Below are positions 28,607 to 37,286 of a DNA stretch of 64,000 nucleotides, piece by piece; the first letter of the stretch is position 1; each line of letters begins with the position of its first letter. The stretch is from NCBI RefSeq assembly GCF_027270735.1, contig NZ_JAPWIJ010000008.1, positions 1 to 64,000 on the forward strand, given 5' to 3'. Below the pieces are notes generated by a model. It was not told where the DNA came from and searched no databases. It saw only the letters and a program-made list of their open reading frames with translations. The position numbers and the translations under genes are program-made. This DNA is from Rhodococcus ruber (GTDB lineage: Bacteria; Actinomycetota; Actinomycetes; Mycobacteriales; Mycobacteriaceae).

Positions 28607-29845
28607 ATGCACGTAGAAGCACTGTTCGGAGATGGTTCGTTGCGTCCGGTCTGGCCGCACGCGGATGCACTGATCACCAATGAATGCCCGGGGCTTCGCT
28701 TCGGCGGCAAGTACGCGGACGTCGTTGCCCTGAGCAACGGCGATCCCACTGCGCTGCGGCCCCACATCGACGAGGAAACCCGCCGCCGGGTAGCGGCGAT
28801 GGCACCCCCGGTGACCGAGACCGCGCTGGTGTTCGGTGCCAACGGTTTTCTCGGTGCCCACCTGATCGGTCGACTGACGCGTGATGCGGCGGTGGAGATC
28901 GTGTACGCAATGGTGCGCCCCACCGAGGAGGAGTCTGCTCTCGAGCGTCTTCAGCGGACGTTCGACCAGTACGAGATCGCGGTGGATACCGACAAGATTC
29001 GCATTGTCGAAGGCACCCCGACGGCATTCCGTTTCGGTCTCGACAAGTCCGTCTACTTCGATCTGGCAGCGGGAGTGGGACAGATCTTCAATTGCGCCAG
29101 CTCGACCGACTACACCGAGAGTTATGCCGATCTGCGCGACGACTGGTTCGTCAGCGTGCTGCGCATCCTCGAATTCAGCATCACCTCCACCCGCAAACAC
29201 CTGACCTACGTGGGCAGCATCGGCGCTCACCTCTATCAGAAGCCCGAGGATTTCCGCCGCCCGGATTCGTGGTGGTACTCCGGCTACGCGCAGATGAAGT
29301 GGGTCAACGCAACGCTTCTCGGATGGCTCTCGATGTCGGACACCTACTCCGTCACCCTGTGCGAGGCTCCCTACATTCTCGGTAGTACCGAACTCGGCCG
29401 TGATCCCGGACGGGTGTACAGCTTCTGGCGCATCATCGAACTGGCCATCGCCGCCGGTGCCATCTGGGACGGCCCGGGAATGAACTACGTTCCGGTGGAC
29501 GTGATGTGCGACGTCATGGCCGGCAATGCGCTCCGCAGTCATCCTCTGACGCGGCTGCTGCCGAGCAACCCCACCGGCTACGGGCACGACCTCTACGCCG
29601 AGCTACTCGGACTCGACCTGGTGAGCTGGGACGAATTCAAAGAGCGCGTCAGTTCTCGTATTTCGCCTCGGTTCGCCGAGACGATGCTGGCCGACAACAT
29701 CGATCAGCTGATGCGCCTGGTACACAAGCCAGAGGCCATTCTGCCTGTCGACTACGACATCTCGTGGTGCGATCACCGCCGACTCTTCGAGCTCTACTTC
29801 GAGAAGGCACAGCTCAAGGCGCTCACGCCCGCCGTCGCTCACTGA
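28607..29845 (+). CDS. NAD(P)-dependent acyl-thioester reductase-like SDR
   Basis: The 412-residue protein is an extended SDR of the NAD_binding_4 type, the fold of fatty acyl-CoA reductases and of the reductase domains of carboxylic acid reductases. About 70 residues precede the cofactor motif GANGFLGAHL (77-86). The catalytic pair is Tyr227 and Lys231 in YAQMK, and CASSTDYTESY precedes it. I infer reduction of a fatty acyl thioester to aldehyde or alcohol. ATG 28607 follows AGGGGAG. It heads a five-gene run ending in an MMPL exporter; the next gene starts 2 bp after the stop. Substrate unknown. Confidence 0.78.
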   Translation: MHVEALFGDGSLRPVWPHADALITNECPGLRFGGKYADVVALSNGDPTALRPHIDEETRRRVAAMAPPVTETALVFGANGFLGAHLIGRLTRDAAVEIVYAMVRPTEEESALERLQRTFDQYEIAVDTDKIRIVEGTPTAFRFGLDKSVYFDLAAGVGQIFNCASSTDYTESYADLRDDWFVSVLRILEFSITSTRKHLTYVGSIGAHLYQKPEDFRRPDSWWYSGYAQMKWVNATLLGWLSMSDTYSVTLCEAPYILGSTELGRDPGRVYSFWRIIELAIAAGAIWDGPGMNYVPVDVMCDVMAGNALRSHPLTRLLPSNPTGYGHDLYAELLGLDLVSWDEFKERVSSRISPRFAETMLADNIDQLMRLVHKPEAILPVDYDISWCDHRRLFELYFEKAQLKALTPAVAH

Positions 29846-29846
29846 C

Positions 29847-30044
29847 GTGGCGGACGGATTCGAGCCGACGTCGGTACGTCTGCGAGACGTACCGATACGC
29901 CGCGAGGTGACCAATGGCGTTCTCTCGCTCGGCTTCTACCTCGTCTGCGGACTCATCGGACTCCTGCCCGGCGCAGCGAGAACGAGGGCGGCCGACGCGT
30001 TCGTCGGCTGGTCGGAGAGCATCGACGAACAGCGGCACAACTGA
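29847..30044 (+). CDS. Small hypothetical membrane protein
   Basis: A 65-residue product with one hydrophobic segment (VLSLGFYLVCGLIGLLPG, about residues 25-42) and basic, polar ends. I do not recognise the family. GTG start 2 bp after the SDR stop; its stop overlaps the next start as TGATG. The tight spacing on both sides is the main evidence that it is a real gene. It may anchor or assist the neighbouring PSD-like enzyme. Confidence 0.6.
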   Translation: MADGFEPTSVRLRDVPIRREVTNGVLSLGFYLVCGLIGLLPGAARTRAADAFVGWSESIDEQRHN

Positions 30045-30784
30045 TGTCGGTCACTCGATGGGGTGTCGGTATCGCTACGACGACGGCTCTTCCGTTCGCG
30101 GTGTTCGTCTACTGGCGTACCCGGTTCTTCTTCCGTGATCCGCATCGCGTACCGCCCGCCGATCCGCGGGCGGTACTGGCTCCTGCGGACGGCTTCGTCA
30201 CGTACGTCAAACGGGTGGAGGCAGGCAGCACCGCGTTCGCCGTCAAGAAGGGACGAACCATTGCCCTCGACGAGATCGCCGGCGTCGCCGCAGCCGACAG
30301 TGGGTACCTCATCGGCATCTACATGTCCGAATACTCGGTGCACCGCAATCGAATTCCCATCTCGGGCACCGTCGGGATGCGCCGACACCGGTCTGCGGCA
30401 CCGTTCAACAAGTCGATGGCCCGGGTCGGGGCCAATCTGTTGACGCGGCGAACCCCGTACGACGAGGGCTGCGACTACCTGCTCACCAACGAACGGCTCA
30501 CGGTGTCGATCGAGCATGCATCCGGAGCTGTGGTGACGGTGACGCAGATAGCCGATCTGTGGGTCAACCGCATCGTCGCGCACGTCGCGGTGGGAGACAC
30601 CGTCGAGCGCGGAGAGCAGTACGGGATGATCCGGTTCGGGTCTCAATGCGACGTGTTCGTCCCCGACGCACTGGTCGAGAGCATCTCCGTGCGGCCGGGG
30701 CGGTACGTGTTCGCGGGGGAGACCGTCGTCGCCCAGTCGCCGATATCAGTGTCCGACACACCATCTCGTGAGAGGGAACGATGA
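30044..30784 (+). CDS. Phosphatidylserine decarboxylase family enzyme
   Basis: A 246-residue, short-form PSD with an N-terminal hydrophobic helix. Family motifs: FFRDPHR, LAPADGFVTYV, YSVHRNR with His100, and the self-cleavage site Gly199-Ser200 in RFGSQCDVF; after cleavage the Ser becomes the pyruvoyl group. It should decarboxylate phosphatidylserine or a related serine lipid to an ethanolamine lipid. No phosphatidylserine synthase is adjacent; instead it lies between a reductase and a GNAT/MMPL pair, which suggests a specialised lipid rather than housekeeping phosphatidylethanolamine. Its stop overlaps the GNAT start (ATGA). Confidence 0.85.
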   Translation: MSVTRWGVGIATTTALPFAVFVYWRTRFFFRDPHRVPPADPRAVLAPADGFVTYVKRVEAGSTAFAVKKGRTIALDEIAGVAAADSGYLIGIYMSEYSVHRNRIPISGTVGMRRHRSAAPFNKSMARVGANLLTRRTPYDEGCDYLLTNERLTVSIEHASGAVVTVTQIADLWVNRIVAHVAVGDTVERGEQYGMIRFGSQCDVFVPDALVESISVRPGRYVFAGETVVAQSPISVSDTPSRERER

Positions 30785-31941
30785 TCACCGTCGAACAAGT
30801 CGCGTCCCGAAAAGGCTGGAAGGAATTCGAGGCCGTCACCGATCTGGTGTACCGGGGCGATCCGCACCGACTGCCGGACGAGCCGATGGATCTCGAGCGC
30901 ATCCTGATCTCGCCGCCCGCAGCCATTGCGGCGACTCGGGATACGTGTGCGTTCGTCGCCCGTGAGAACGGCGTCGCCGTGGGGCGGATCGTGGCCATCC
31001 ACGACACCGGTTTCACCGACTACACCGGTGAGTCGATCGGATTCTTCGGGTTCTACGAGGCGATCGACGACCACGAGATCGCAACCTGCCTGCTCGATGC
31101 CGCAGCAGCATGGTTGTCGGCGCGCGGGCTGGCGACCATGTCCGGGCCGTTCGGGCCGTCGATGTTCTACAGCGCGGGCATCGTCGTCGACGAAGTACCC
31201 GCACTGCCACTGGTGGGCATGCCGCACAACCCGCTGTACTACGCCGCCCACTTCGAGAAGTGGGGCCTGGTGGGCATCAAGGACTTCTACAGCTACTTGT
31301 TCGACGATCCGTGCGTCATCTACAACCGTCCCGAATACGCCCGGCACATGCAGATTTTCGAGAAGATCAAAGCGCGGTCCGAGGTGACGTTCCGGTCGAT
31401 GAAGTATCGGACGGTACGCCGCGACGCGCGCATCGTGCAGGACCTGTACAACAAGACGTTCGTGAACTTCTGGGGGTACTCGCCGCTCTCGTTCGTCGAA
31501 CTGTTCGAGCTGTTGAAGATGATGTTGCCAGTCCTCGATCGCCGCCTCACCCTCTTGGCGGAGTTGAACGGCAAGCCCGTGGGATTCCTGATGGGAATTC
31601 CGGACGTGAATCAGGCCGCGGCCAAGGCGGCGCACCTGAAGTCCAGGTGGCTGCGAGACCTGGTGACGCTGTGGCACGTCAAACGGCCCGGTCGCACCGA
31701 CGTGATCGACGGGGTCCGCGTCGACATGTTGTTCGTCGATCCCGATTGCCCCGACCGAGCCGTGTCGTCGCTGCTCATCATGGAGATGTCGGTGCGGATG
31801 CGGGATCTCGGATTCACCAGAGTCGAGGCTGCGCCGGTTCTCGACGACAGTCCCTGGATGAAAGGTTCGGTGCTCACTCGGATGGAGCAATCACCGCACC
31901 GCACCTACCGAATCTTCAGCCGCGAGCTCCCGCAGACATGA
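30781..31941 (+). CDS. Large GNAT-fold protein
   Basis: A 386-residue protein resembling the YghO-like GNAT group. The N-terminal half has FVARENGVAVGRIVAIHDTGFTDY and FFGFYEAIDD, and the C-terminal half VDMLFVDPDCPDRAVSSLLIMEMSVRMRDLGFTRVEAAPVLDDSPWMK, a GNAT-like layout with a double fold. The acyl donor and acceptor are unknown; the operon context suggests N-acylation of a lipid amine, perhaps the PSD product. ATG overlaps the PSD stop, and its own stop overlaps the MMPL start. Confidence 0.75.
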   Translation: MITVEQVASRKGWKEFEAVTDLVYRGDPHRLPDEPMDLERILISPPAAIAATRDTCAFVARENGVAVGRIVAIHDTGFTDYTGESIGFFGFYEAIDDHEIATCLLDAAAAWLSARGLATMSGPFGPSMFYSAGIVVDEVPALPLVGMPHNPLYYAAHFEKWGLVGIKDFYSYLFDDPCVIYNRPEYARHMQIFEKIKARSEVTFRSMKYRTVRRDARIVQDLYNKTFVNFWGYSPLSFVELFELLKMMLPVLDRRLTLLAELNGKPVGFLMGIPDVNQAAAKAAHLKSRWLRDLVTLWHVKRPGRTDVIDGVRVDMLFVDPDCPDRAVSSLLIMEMSVRMRDLGFTRVEAAPVLDDSPWMKGSVLTRMEQSPHRTYRIFSRELPQT

Positions 31942-34178
31942 CCGGGGCTGCAGTGCTGGAATCCCACCGACACCGGCGCAGCATAGGCGACCGTTGGGGC
32001 CGCACGGTCGCGCGTCATCGGTGGGCGGTGCTGGCCGTGTGGCTGCTGCTGGCAGTGGGGTCTGCAATCCTGTACCCCGCGTTGCAGAACTCGTTGGTGG
32101 GAGCCAACTTCTCCGTTCCAGGAACCGAATCCAGCCGCGCCGACCAACTCGTCGAGCAGCACTTCGCGTCCTTCGGGTCCGAACAGCTCGTCGTCACGTT
32201 CACCTCGGACTCGGTCGACAGCCGGAACCCGGCCTTTCGTGAACGGGTGGGGGAGGTCGTCTCGTCACTGCGGCAGTCACCGGACGTACTGCGTGTCGTC
32301 GATCCCTACGAGAGCGCCGGATTCGTCCCGACGATCTCCGCGGACGGGACGTCGGCGCTGGCGTTCGTCGGCGTCGGCGGCGATCCACGTGATCGCATCG
32401 CCGTGGCCGAACGGATACAGGAGCTGATCGGCGGTTCATCCCGCGACGGCATCGAAGTGGCGGTCACCGGCTACTCCCCGATGACGGTGGACCTGACGAA
32501 GGTCGAATCCGACGACGCCGTGCGCGCCGAGAGCATCGGACTACCCATCGCGTTCGTGTTGCTGATCCTGGCCCTGGGTTCTGTGGTCGCCGGCATCGTT
32601 CCGCTTGTCACCACCGGAATCGGAGTGCTGGCCGCGTTCGGCGTCTTCGCACTCCTGTCCAACGTCATGACCTTCGACGTGCTTGTCACGACGGTGGCGT
32701 CGATGTTCGGGCTCGGCCTCGGGATCGACTACGCGCTGTTCATCGTCAGCCGATTCCGCGAGGAGATGGACCGAGCAGTTCCGGGCGAGCCCGAGGGCCG
32801 TGCCCGCACGGACGGGGCAGTCGGTGCCGCGATGGGGACGGCCGGGCACACGATCGTCATCTCCGGCTTGGTGGTACTCATCGCTCTCGGTGCGTTGGCC
32901 ATCGTCGATGTCCCTGCGGTGCAGAGCATTTCGCTCGTCGTTGCTCTGACGGTGGCGTGTGTTGTCATCGTGGCGTGGACCCTGCTACCCGCCATCCTCG
33001 CCGTTCTGGGTTCGAGAATCTCCGGATTGTCGCTCCCGCAACGCTTTCAGCCACCGTCGGTCGGCGAACACGCTGCAGCCGTCCCTACGTGGTGGTCGCG
33101 GTGGGCTCGGCACGTCATCGAACGGCCCTGGCGCTACACCGCCGTCACCGCGGCAGTCCTGTTCGCCTGCCTCGCACCGATCGGTTCCATTCAGTACGGC
33201 GTCGATCTCGGAGCCGACGCGCTGAGCGCCGAACCCAGTGGCAAAGCCAACGCCGTACTGACCGACAAGTTCGCTCCCGGCACCATCTCGCCCATCACCA
33301 TCGTGTTCACCGGCGAGGACGACAGCCCACTCGATCCGGTCCAGACGGCAACGGTAGCGTCGTTCGCCGACGACGTTCGCTCCGATGGTCGCGTCGAATA
33401 CGCACTCGCCCAGCAGGACGGTGGTCGGACGCTGCTGATCGTGGTTCCGTCGGTGCCGATCGATTCGACCGACGCTTCCGACCTGGTCACGTCGATCAGA
33501 TCGCAGGCGCTGCTGGCGGCGGAACGTGACGGGACGAACGTGTCCGTCGGTGGGACCACCGCTCTGGTGGTCGACGCCTCTGCGGAGATATCGAGCAAAT
33601 TTCTCTGGGTCGTCGCCGCAGTCCTGGCCTTCTCTCTGGTGTATCTGGGCATCGTCTTCCGAAGTGTGGTGATTCCGGTGAAGGCGGTGGCCATGAACGT
33701 CCTGGTGACCGGCGCCGCGTTGGGGGCCACCGTTGCGGTGTTCCAGTGGGGGTGGGGTTCGGCGCTCCTCCGATTCGAGAGCCCGGGCTACATTCAGGTG
33801 TACCTGCCGGTCACCGTCTTTGCAGTGGTCTTCGGGCTGTCGATGGACTACGAGGTGTTCCTCATCGGCCGCATGCGAGAAGTGTTCGTGCGCAACGACA
33901 GAACCGACACCGACAGGGCCAACGACAGTGCGATCGTCGACGGGCTGGAACACACTGCCAGGCCGATCACCGCGGCAGCAGCGATCATGATCGCGGTGTT
34001 CGCGAGCTTCCTCACCGCCGACGTGCTCGAGTTGCAACAGTTCGGGTTCGCGCTTGCGGTTGCTGTGCTGTTCGATGCCGTGTTGGTTCGGATGATGATG
34101 GTGCCCGCGATGATGAAGCTGTTCGGCGCTCGAAACTGGTGGCCCGGTTCGCGGGGTCGTCAGGTGGTCGGCAACTGA
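31938..34178 (+). CDS. MMPL/RND family lipid exporter
   Basis: A 746-residue MmpL-type transporter: a helix near residues 28-48, a large extracytoplasmic loop, then a five-helix bundle, repeated in the second half. Conserved GLGLGIDYALFIVSRFREEM and VFGLSMDYEVFLIGRMREVF are the paired TM4-like signatures with the proton-relay Asp-Tyr. It likely moves the lipid made by the upstream genes across the membrane. ATG 31938 overlaps the GNAT stop; the frame is open further upstream only as shadow. Confidence 0.88.
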   Translation: MTGAAVLESHRHRRSIGDRWGRTVARHRWAVLAVWLLLAVGSAILYPALQNSLVGANFSVPGTESSRADQLVEQHFASFGSEQLVVTFTSDSVDSRNPAFRERVGEVVSSLRQSPDVLRVVDPYESAGFVPTISADGTSALAFVGVGGDPRDRIAVAERIQELIGGSSRDGIEVAVTGYSPMTVDLTKVESDDAVRAESIGLPIAFVLLILALGSVVAGIVPLVTTGIGVLAAFGVFALLSNVMTFDVLVTTVASMFGLGLGIDYALFIVSRFREEMDRAVPGEPEGRARTDGAVGAAMGTAGHTIVISGLVVLIALGALAIVDVPAVQSISLVVALTVACVVIVAWTLLPAILAVLGSRISGLSLPQRFQPPSVGEHAAAVPTWWSRWARHVIERPWRYTAVTAAVLFACLAPIGSIQYGVDLGADALSAEPSGKANAVLTDKFAPGTISPITIVFTGEDDSPLDPVQTATVASFADDVRSDGRVEYALAQQDGGRTLLIVVPSVPIDSTDASDLVTSIRSQALLAAERDGTNVSVGGTTALVVDASAEISSKFLWVVAAVLAFSLVYLGIVFRSVVIPVKAVAMNVLVTGAALGATVAVFQWGWGSALLRFESPGYIQVYLPVTVFAVVFGLSMDYEVFLIGRMREVFVRNDRTDTDRANDSAIVDGLEHTARPITAAAAIMIAVFASFLTADVLELQQFGFALAVAVLFDAVLVRMMMVPAMMKLFGARNWWPGSRGRQVVGN

Positions 34179-34894
34179 GCCGACGCCAGCACGGAGCCGT
34201 CGGAACTGCGGATCTCGATCTCGGTGACGTCGCCGCGAAGAACGGCTGCGTTCATGCGGCACTCGATGGTGACGTCGCTGCCGAGAAACGTGCCGGACGG
34301 AAGTTCGGTGCCCGACCGATCGACGAGAACGACCTCGTACGGGCCCCGATCGGATACGCCGTCCATGTCGAGGAAGGTCTCGGTGCCCCACGTATGGGCG
34401 ACGAGGCCGCCCTCGATGTCCACGTTCGGCACCCTCGTGGTGAAGGCGACCTGCTCGTAGGCACCGAGGGTCCCCGGTGGGCCGGTGATCGCGACAGAGG
34501 GCTCCTCGGATTTCGATCGAAAGGCGTCGACGCCGAGTACGACGCCACTGCCGACCACCAGTCCCACTATCGCGGCCGCAGCCACCAGACCGGCAGACCT
34601 GCGCCGCCCACCGAACCGCGGCGCGTGCTCTTCACGAGGTGACCGCCACACCGAGTCGCCCGTCGCACCCAGTACTCGCTCGCGCTGGTCGGGCGACGTC
34701 GAGGATTCGAGCCACGGTGCGGTCGGACCGCGAGAACCGAGAGTCTCGGTCAGCGCGCGTAGTTCGGCAATGTCGGTGTCGACGGTGGGATCCGACGCCG
34801 CGAGTTCGCGTAGTTCTGCGGTCTCGCTGTCGTCGAGATCGTCGGCGACGGCCGCGGCGATCAGTTCGGCTCGGCGATCGTCTCGGGCGTTCAT
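34160..34894 (-). CDS. RskA-type anti-sigma factor
   Basis: A 244-residue protein with a cytoplasmic N-terminal anti-sigma domain (LIAAAVADDLDDSETAELRELAASDPTVDTDIAEL), one membrane helix (SAGLVAAAAIVGLVVGSGVVLGV, about residues 100-122) and an extracytoplasmic C-terminal domain with a beta-rich RskA-like pattern. It should hold the adjacent ECF sigma factor at the membrane until a signal triggers its cleavage. ATG at 34894 shares ATGA with the sigma stop. Its end overlaps the convergent MMPL gene by 19 bp. Confidence 0.84.
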   Translation of the reverse strand: MNARDDRRAELIAAAVADDLDDSETAELRELAASDPTVDTDIAELRALTETLGSRGPTAPWLESSTSPDQRERVLGATGDSVWRSPREEHAPRFGGRRRSAGLVAAAAIVGLVVGSGVVLGVDAFRSKSEEPSVAITGPPGTLGAYEQVAFTTRVPNVDIEGGLVAHTWGTETFLDMDGVSDRGPYEVVLVDRSGTELPSGTFLGSDVTIECRMNAAVLRGDVTEIEIRSSDGSVLASAQLPTT

Positions 34895-35460
34895 GCTTCC
34901 TCCTGTCCGTCGAGATGGTCTCGGAGCGCCCTCAATGCGTAGAAGGCGCGGGTGCGCAGTGTTCGTACGGCCACTCCCGTCGACTCGGAGAGTTCCGCGT
35001 AGGTCGTTCCGGCCAGGTGCACGGCCACGACGACCTGTCGGTGATCGGGAGAGAGCAGCGCCAGCGCAGCGATGATGCGCAGCCGCTCGTCGACGTCGGG
35101 GCTGGTGTCCCGTGAGATCGCGACCGATTGCCGGTCGGTGTCCTCGATCCGTTCCGACGCCGACATGGGCATTCTGTTCAGCGACCGTTGCACGTCGACG
35201 ATGACGTTGCGTTCGATGGCGAACAACCATGTGCGCAACGATCCTCGTCCGGGCTCGAAGCGGGATCGTGCTCGCCACGCGCGAAGGAACGTCTCCTGGA
35301 CGCAATCCTCGGCGAGTGTTCGGTCGCGAAGTGCATTGACGGCGAAACCGAGCATGGCCGACGCGTGCTCGTCGTACGCGGCAGCGACGTCGAAGTCCAG
35401 TTCGATCACGCTCCCGATGCTCATGACAGTGACTACGTCGTCGGACGCCCGGGCGTTCAT
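34891..35460 (-). CDS. ECF RNA polymerase sigma factor
   Basis: A 189-residue ECF sigma factor: region 2 is AAAYDEHASAMLGFAVNALRDRTLAEDCVQETFLRAWRARSRFEPGRGSLRTWLFAIERNVIVD, region 4 is LLSPDHRQVVVAVHLAGTTYAELSESTGVAVRTLRTRAFYALRALRDHL. It redirects polymerase to a small regulon, presumably including the divergent CHRD/sortase genes 108 bp away. The start may instead be Met13 (35424), since the first dozen residues are not typical. Coupled to the anti-sigma gene. Confidence 0.9.
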   Translation of the reverse strand: MNARASDDVVTVMSIGSVIELDFDVAAAYDEHASAMLGFAVNALRDRTLAEDCVQETFLRAWRARSRFEPGRGSLRTWLFAIERNVIVDVQRSLNRMPMSASERIEDTDRQSVAISRDTSPDVDERLRIIAALALLSPDHRQVVVAVHLAGTTYAELSESTGVAVRTLRTRAFYALRALRDHLDGQEEA

Positions 35461-35568
35461 ATCCGGGACTGGAATATTTCTTTACCTAGCTTTGAACATC
35501 GTGGCATCAACGGTCGTACACCCTCACACGGGCTCGCCTGCCCGATACTCCCACGGAAGGCACACGAG

Positions 35569-36345
35569 ATGACCAGACGCTCGATCACCCGCCCGGCAAT
35601 GTCCGTCCGAGGCACCGCCACAGCAGTAGTCGGTGGCACGGCCGCCGCTCTGATGCTGTTCACCGCCGCCCCGGCCGGGGCCGATACCCCTGTTGCCGAA
35701 CCGGATTCGTTCACCAGTGCCTTCACTGCAATGGCCACCCCCGATCAGGTGCTCAACGGTGAAGGCGTGGCCACTCCAGGTCAGCCGGGCGCAACGGGAA
35801 CCTTCACGCTGCGTATCAATTCCGACCTCGACATCGTGTGTTACGACATCGCGCTCGAAGGCGTCACCGGCGACTACATGAGCCCGGCCAAGACCGCCAC
35901 ACACATTCACCAGGCTGCGGCGGGTGCCGCAGGGCCGCCGCGGTTGGCGTTCCCGAACCCGACTCCGATCGGTGACGGCCCACGTACCAGTAGTGGCTGC
36001 ATGCAGGGGCCGTTCACCACCGGCCTGACGCCGGCCGGTGCCGACGCAGACAGTGGTACCGGATTCACTCTGGACCAGATCGAAGCCAACCCGGCGGGAT
36101 TCGCGGCCGACACCCACACCGTCGACTTCTCGGCCGGAGCGGTGCGAGGACAACTGACGCAGATTCCGGTCGGATCGGTAGCAACCGGAGGTGGCGGCGC
36201 AGCGCTCGCCGCGGCATCCGATTCGGCGTCCGGTTCCGCAGTGCCCGTTGTCGGCGCGGTAGCCCTCGGCGCAGTAGTCCTGGGTGCAACGGCGATCGCG
36301 GGAGTGACGTTGGTTGCTCGCCGCAACGGAACGGCACGCAGCTGA
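35569..36345 (+). CDS. CHRD domain surface protein
   Basis: A 258-residue exported protein: signal peptide up to about ADTPVA (cleavage near residue 38), one CHRD domain (PGATGTFTLRINSDLDIVCYDIALEGV ... THIHQAAAG, about 70-190), and a C-terminal helix SAVPVVGAVALGAVVLGATAIAGVTLV followed by RRNGTARS. Just before it is PVGSVATGGGG, which could be a degenerate sorting signal for the sortase encoded next; this is inference. ATG 35569. The role is unknown, likely a wall-attached protein under the divergent ECF sigma factor. Confidence 0.82.
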   Translation: MTRRSITRPAMSVRGTATAVVGGTAAALMLFTAAPAGADTPVAEPDSFTSAFTAMATPDQVLNGEGVATPGQPGATGTFTLRINSDLDIVCYDIALEGVTGDYMSPAKTATHIHQAAAGAAGPPRLAFPNPTPIGDGPRTSSGCMQGPFTTGLTPAGADADSGTGFTLDQIEANPAGFAADTHTVDFSAGAVRGQLTQIPVGSVATGGGGAALAAASDSASGSAVPVVGAVALGAVVLGATAIAGVTLVARRNGTARS

Positions 36346-36359
36346 GATATCGACTTCTG

Positions 36360-36947
36360 ATGGCGCTGACGGCAGTGGTGGCGACGGCAGTGGTGGCGAC
36401 GGGCTGTACCGCCGCGTCGCCACCGCTCGCCGAAGTGCCGGCCGTGGCCGCGGCACCGAGTTGGAGCACCGCACCGGAACCCGACCCGACGTCGGACGAC
36501 GTGGGGCAGGCACCGACGCGGCTCAGCGCCCCGACCATCGACCTCGACGAGCCCCTGATCGGCCTCGGTCTCACCGAAGACGGCCAGATGCAGGTGCCGA
36601 GCGACTACGACGACGTCGGATGGTTCACCGGCGGCGGTCGACCCGGCGCGATCGGTAGTCCGACAGTGCTTGCCGGTCACGTCGATTCCACGACCGGTCC
36701 CGCGGTGTTCGATCGGTTGTCCGAGCTGCGACCGGGAGATGTCGTCACGGTGGCGGACGCGACGGGTGGCCGAGCCGACTACCGTATCGATCGGATCGGC
36801 GACTACGGCAAAGCGGAGTTCCCGACGGCGGTGGTCTTCGGAGCGGTGCCTGCCGACGAGATCCGGCTGATCACGTGCTCGGGTGATTTCGATGCAGCCG
36901 TGGGCAGTTACGAGCGCAACCTGGTTCTGTACGGGGTGCGCATATGA
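36360..36947 (+). CDS. Class F sortase
   Basis: A 195-residue sortase with an N-terminal hydrophobic export segment. The catalytic residues are visible: His107 in LAGHVDS, Cys173 in LITCSGDFD, Arg186 in YERNLV, the pattern of class F (actinobacterial) sortases. It cleaves a wall-sorting signal and joins the protein to the envelope. The CHRD gene ends 14 bp upstream and is the obvious substrate. There is no clear ribosome site before the ATG, so the true start may be coupled to the CHRD stop. Confidence 0.85.
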   Translation: MALTAVVATAVVATGCTAASPPLAEVPAVAAAPSWSTAPEPDPTSDDVGQAPTRLSAPTIDLDEPLIGLGLTEDGQMQVPSDYDDVGWFTGGGRPGAIGSPTVLAGHVDSTTGPAVFDRLSELRPGDVVTVADATGGRADYRIDRIGDYGKAEFPTAVVFGAVPADEIRLITCSGDFDAAVGSYERNLVLYGVRI

Positions 36948-37286
36948 CAGTGCGAACGCCGAACGTTTTGGAGTTGACACCGAACGTGTTGTAACCTGGT
37001 CGACGGTTCGGATCACGAGTGCTCGCACTCCAATCCAGATCGCCCAATCAAGTTCTACCCAAGACCGTTGGTCACCGCCTTCTCGAAGGATTCGCTTCCG
37101 GGAGTTGCGCGGTTGAAGGTCCGAGATCACTTCGGACGGCCCACGCAGGAGAACGAGGTAGGGAACCTGTATGCAGCCCTTGCGGCTGCCCGCTCGTTCA
37201 CGCCCCGTGTGCTTCTTGCGCCGGGGCGTTCGTCGTTTCCCGGCCCTCTCGCGATCGACACAACTTCCCACGAGAGGAGGCGAAGT
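36948..37286 (+). promoter_or_regulatory. rplJ promoter and leader region
   Basis: No gene. A likely promoter has TTGGAG at 36968-36973 and TAACCT at 36992-36997, 18 bp apart. CCGAACGTTTTG (36959) and CCGAACGTGTTG (36980) form a direct repeat of 21-bp period across it. The leader of about 285 nt before rplJ contains several GC-rich inverted segments and probably holds the L10-binding autoregulatory structure; I cannot confirm its fold. Confidence 0.5.

Noticed and set aside
32985..34391. A 468-codon minus-strand frame inside the MMPL gene at 31938
   Set aside because: Overlaps a clear transporter and part of the anti-sigma gene; His/Arg-rich composition typical of shadow frames.
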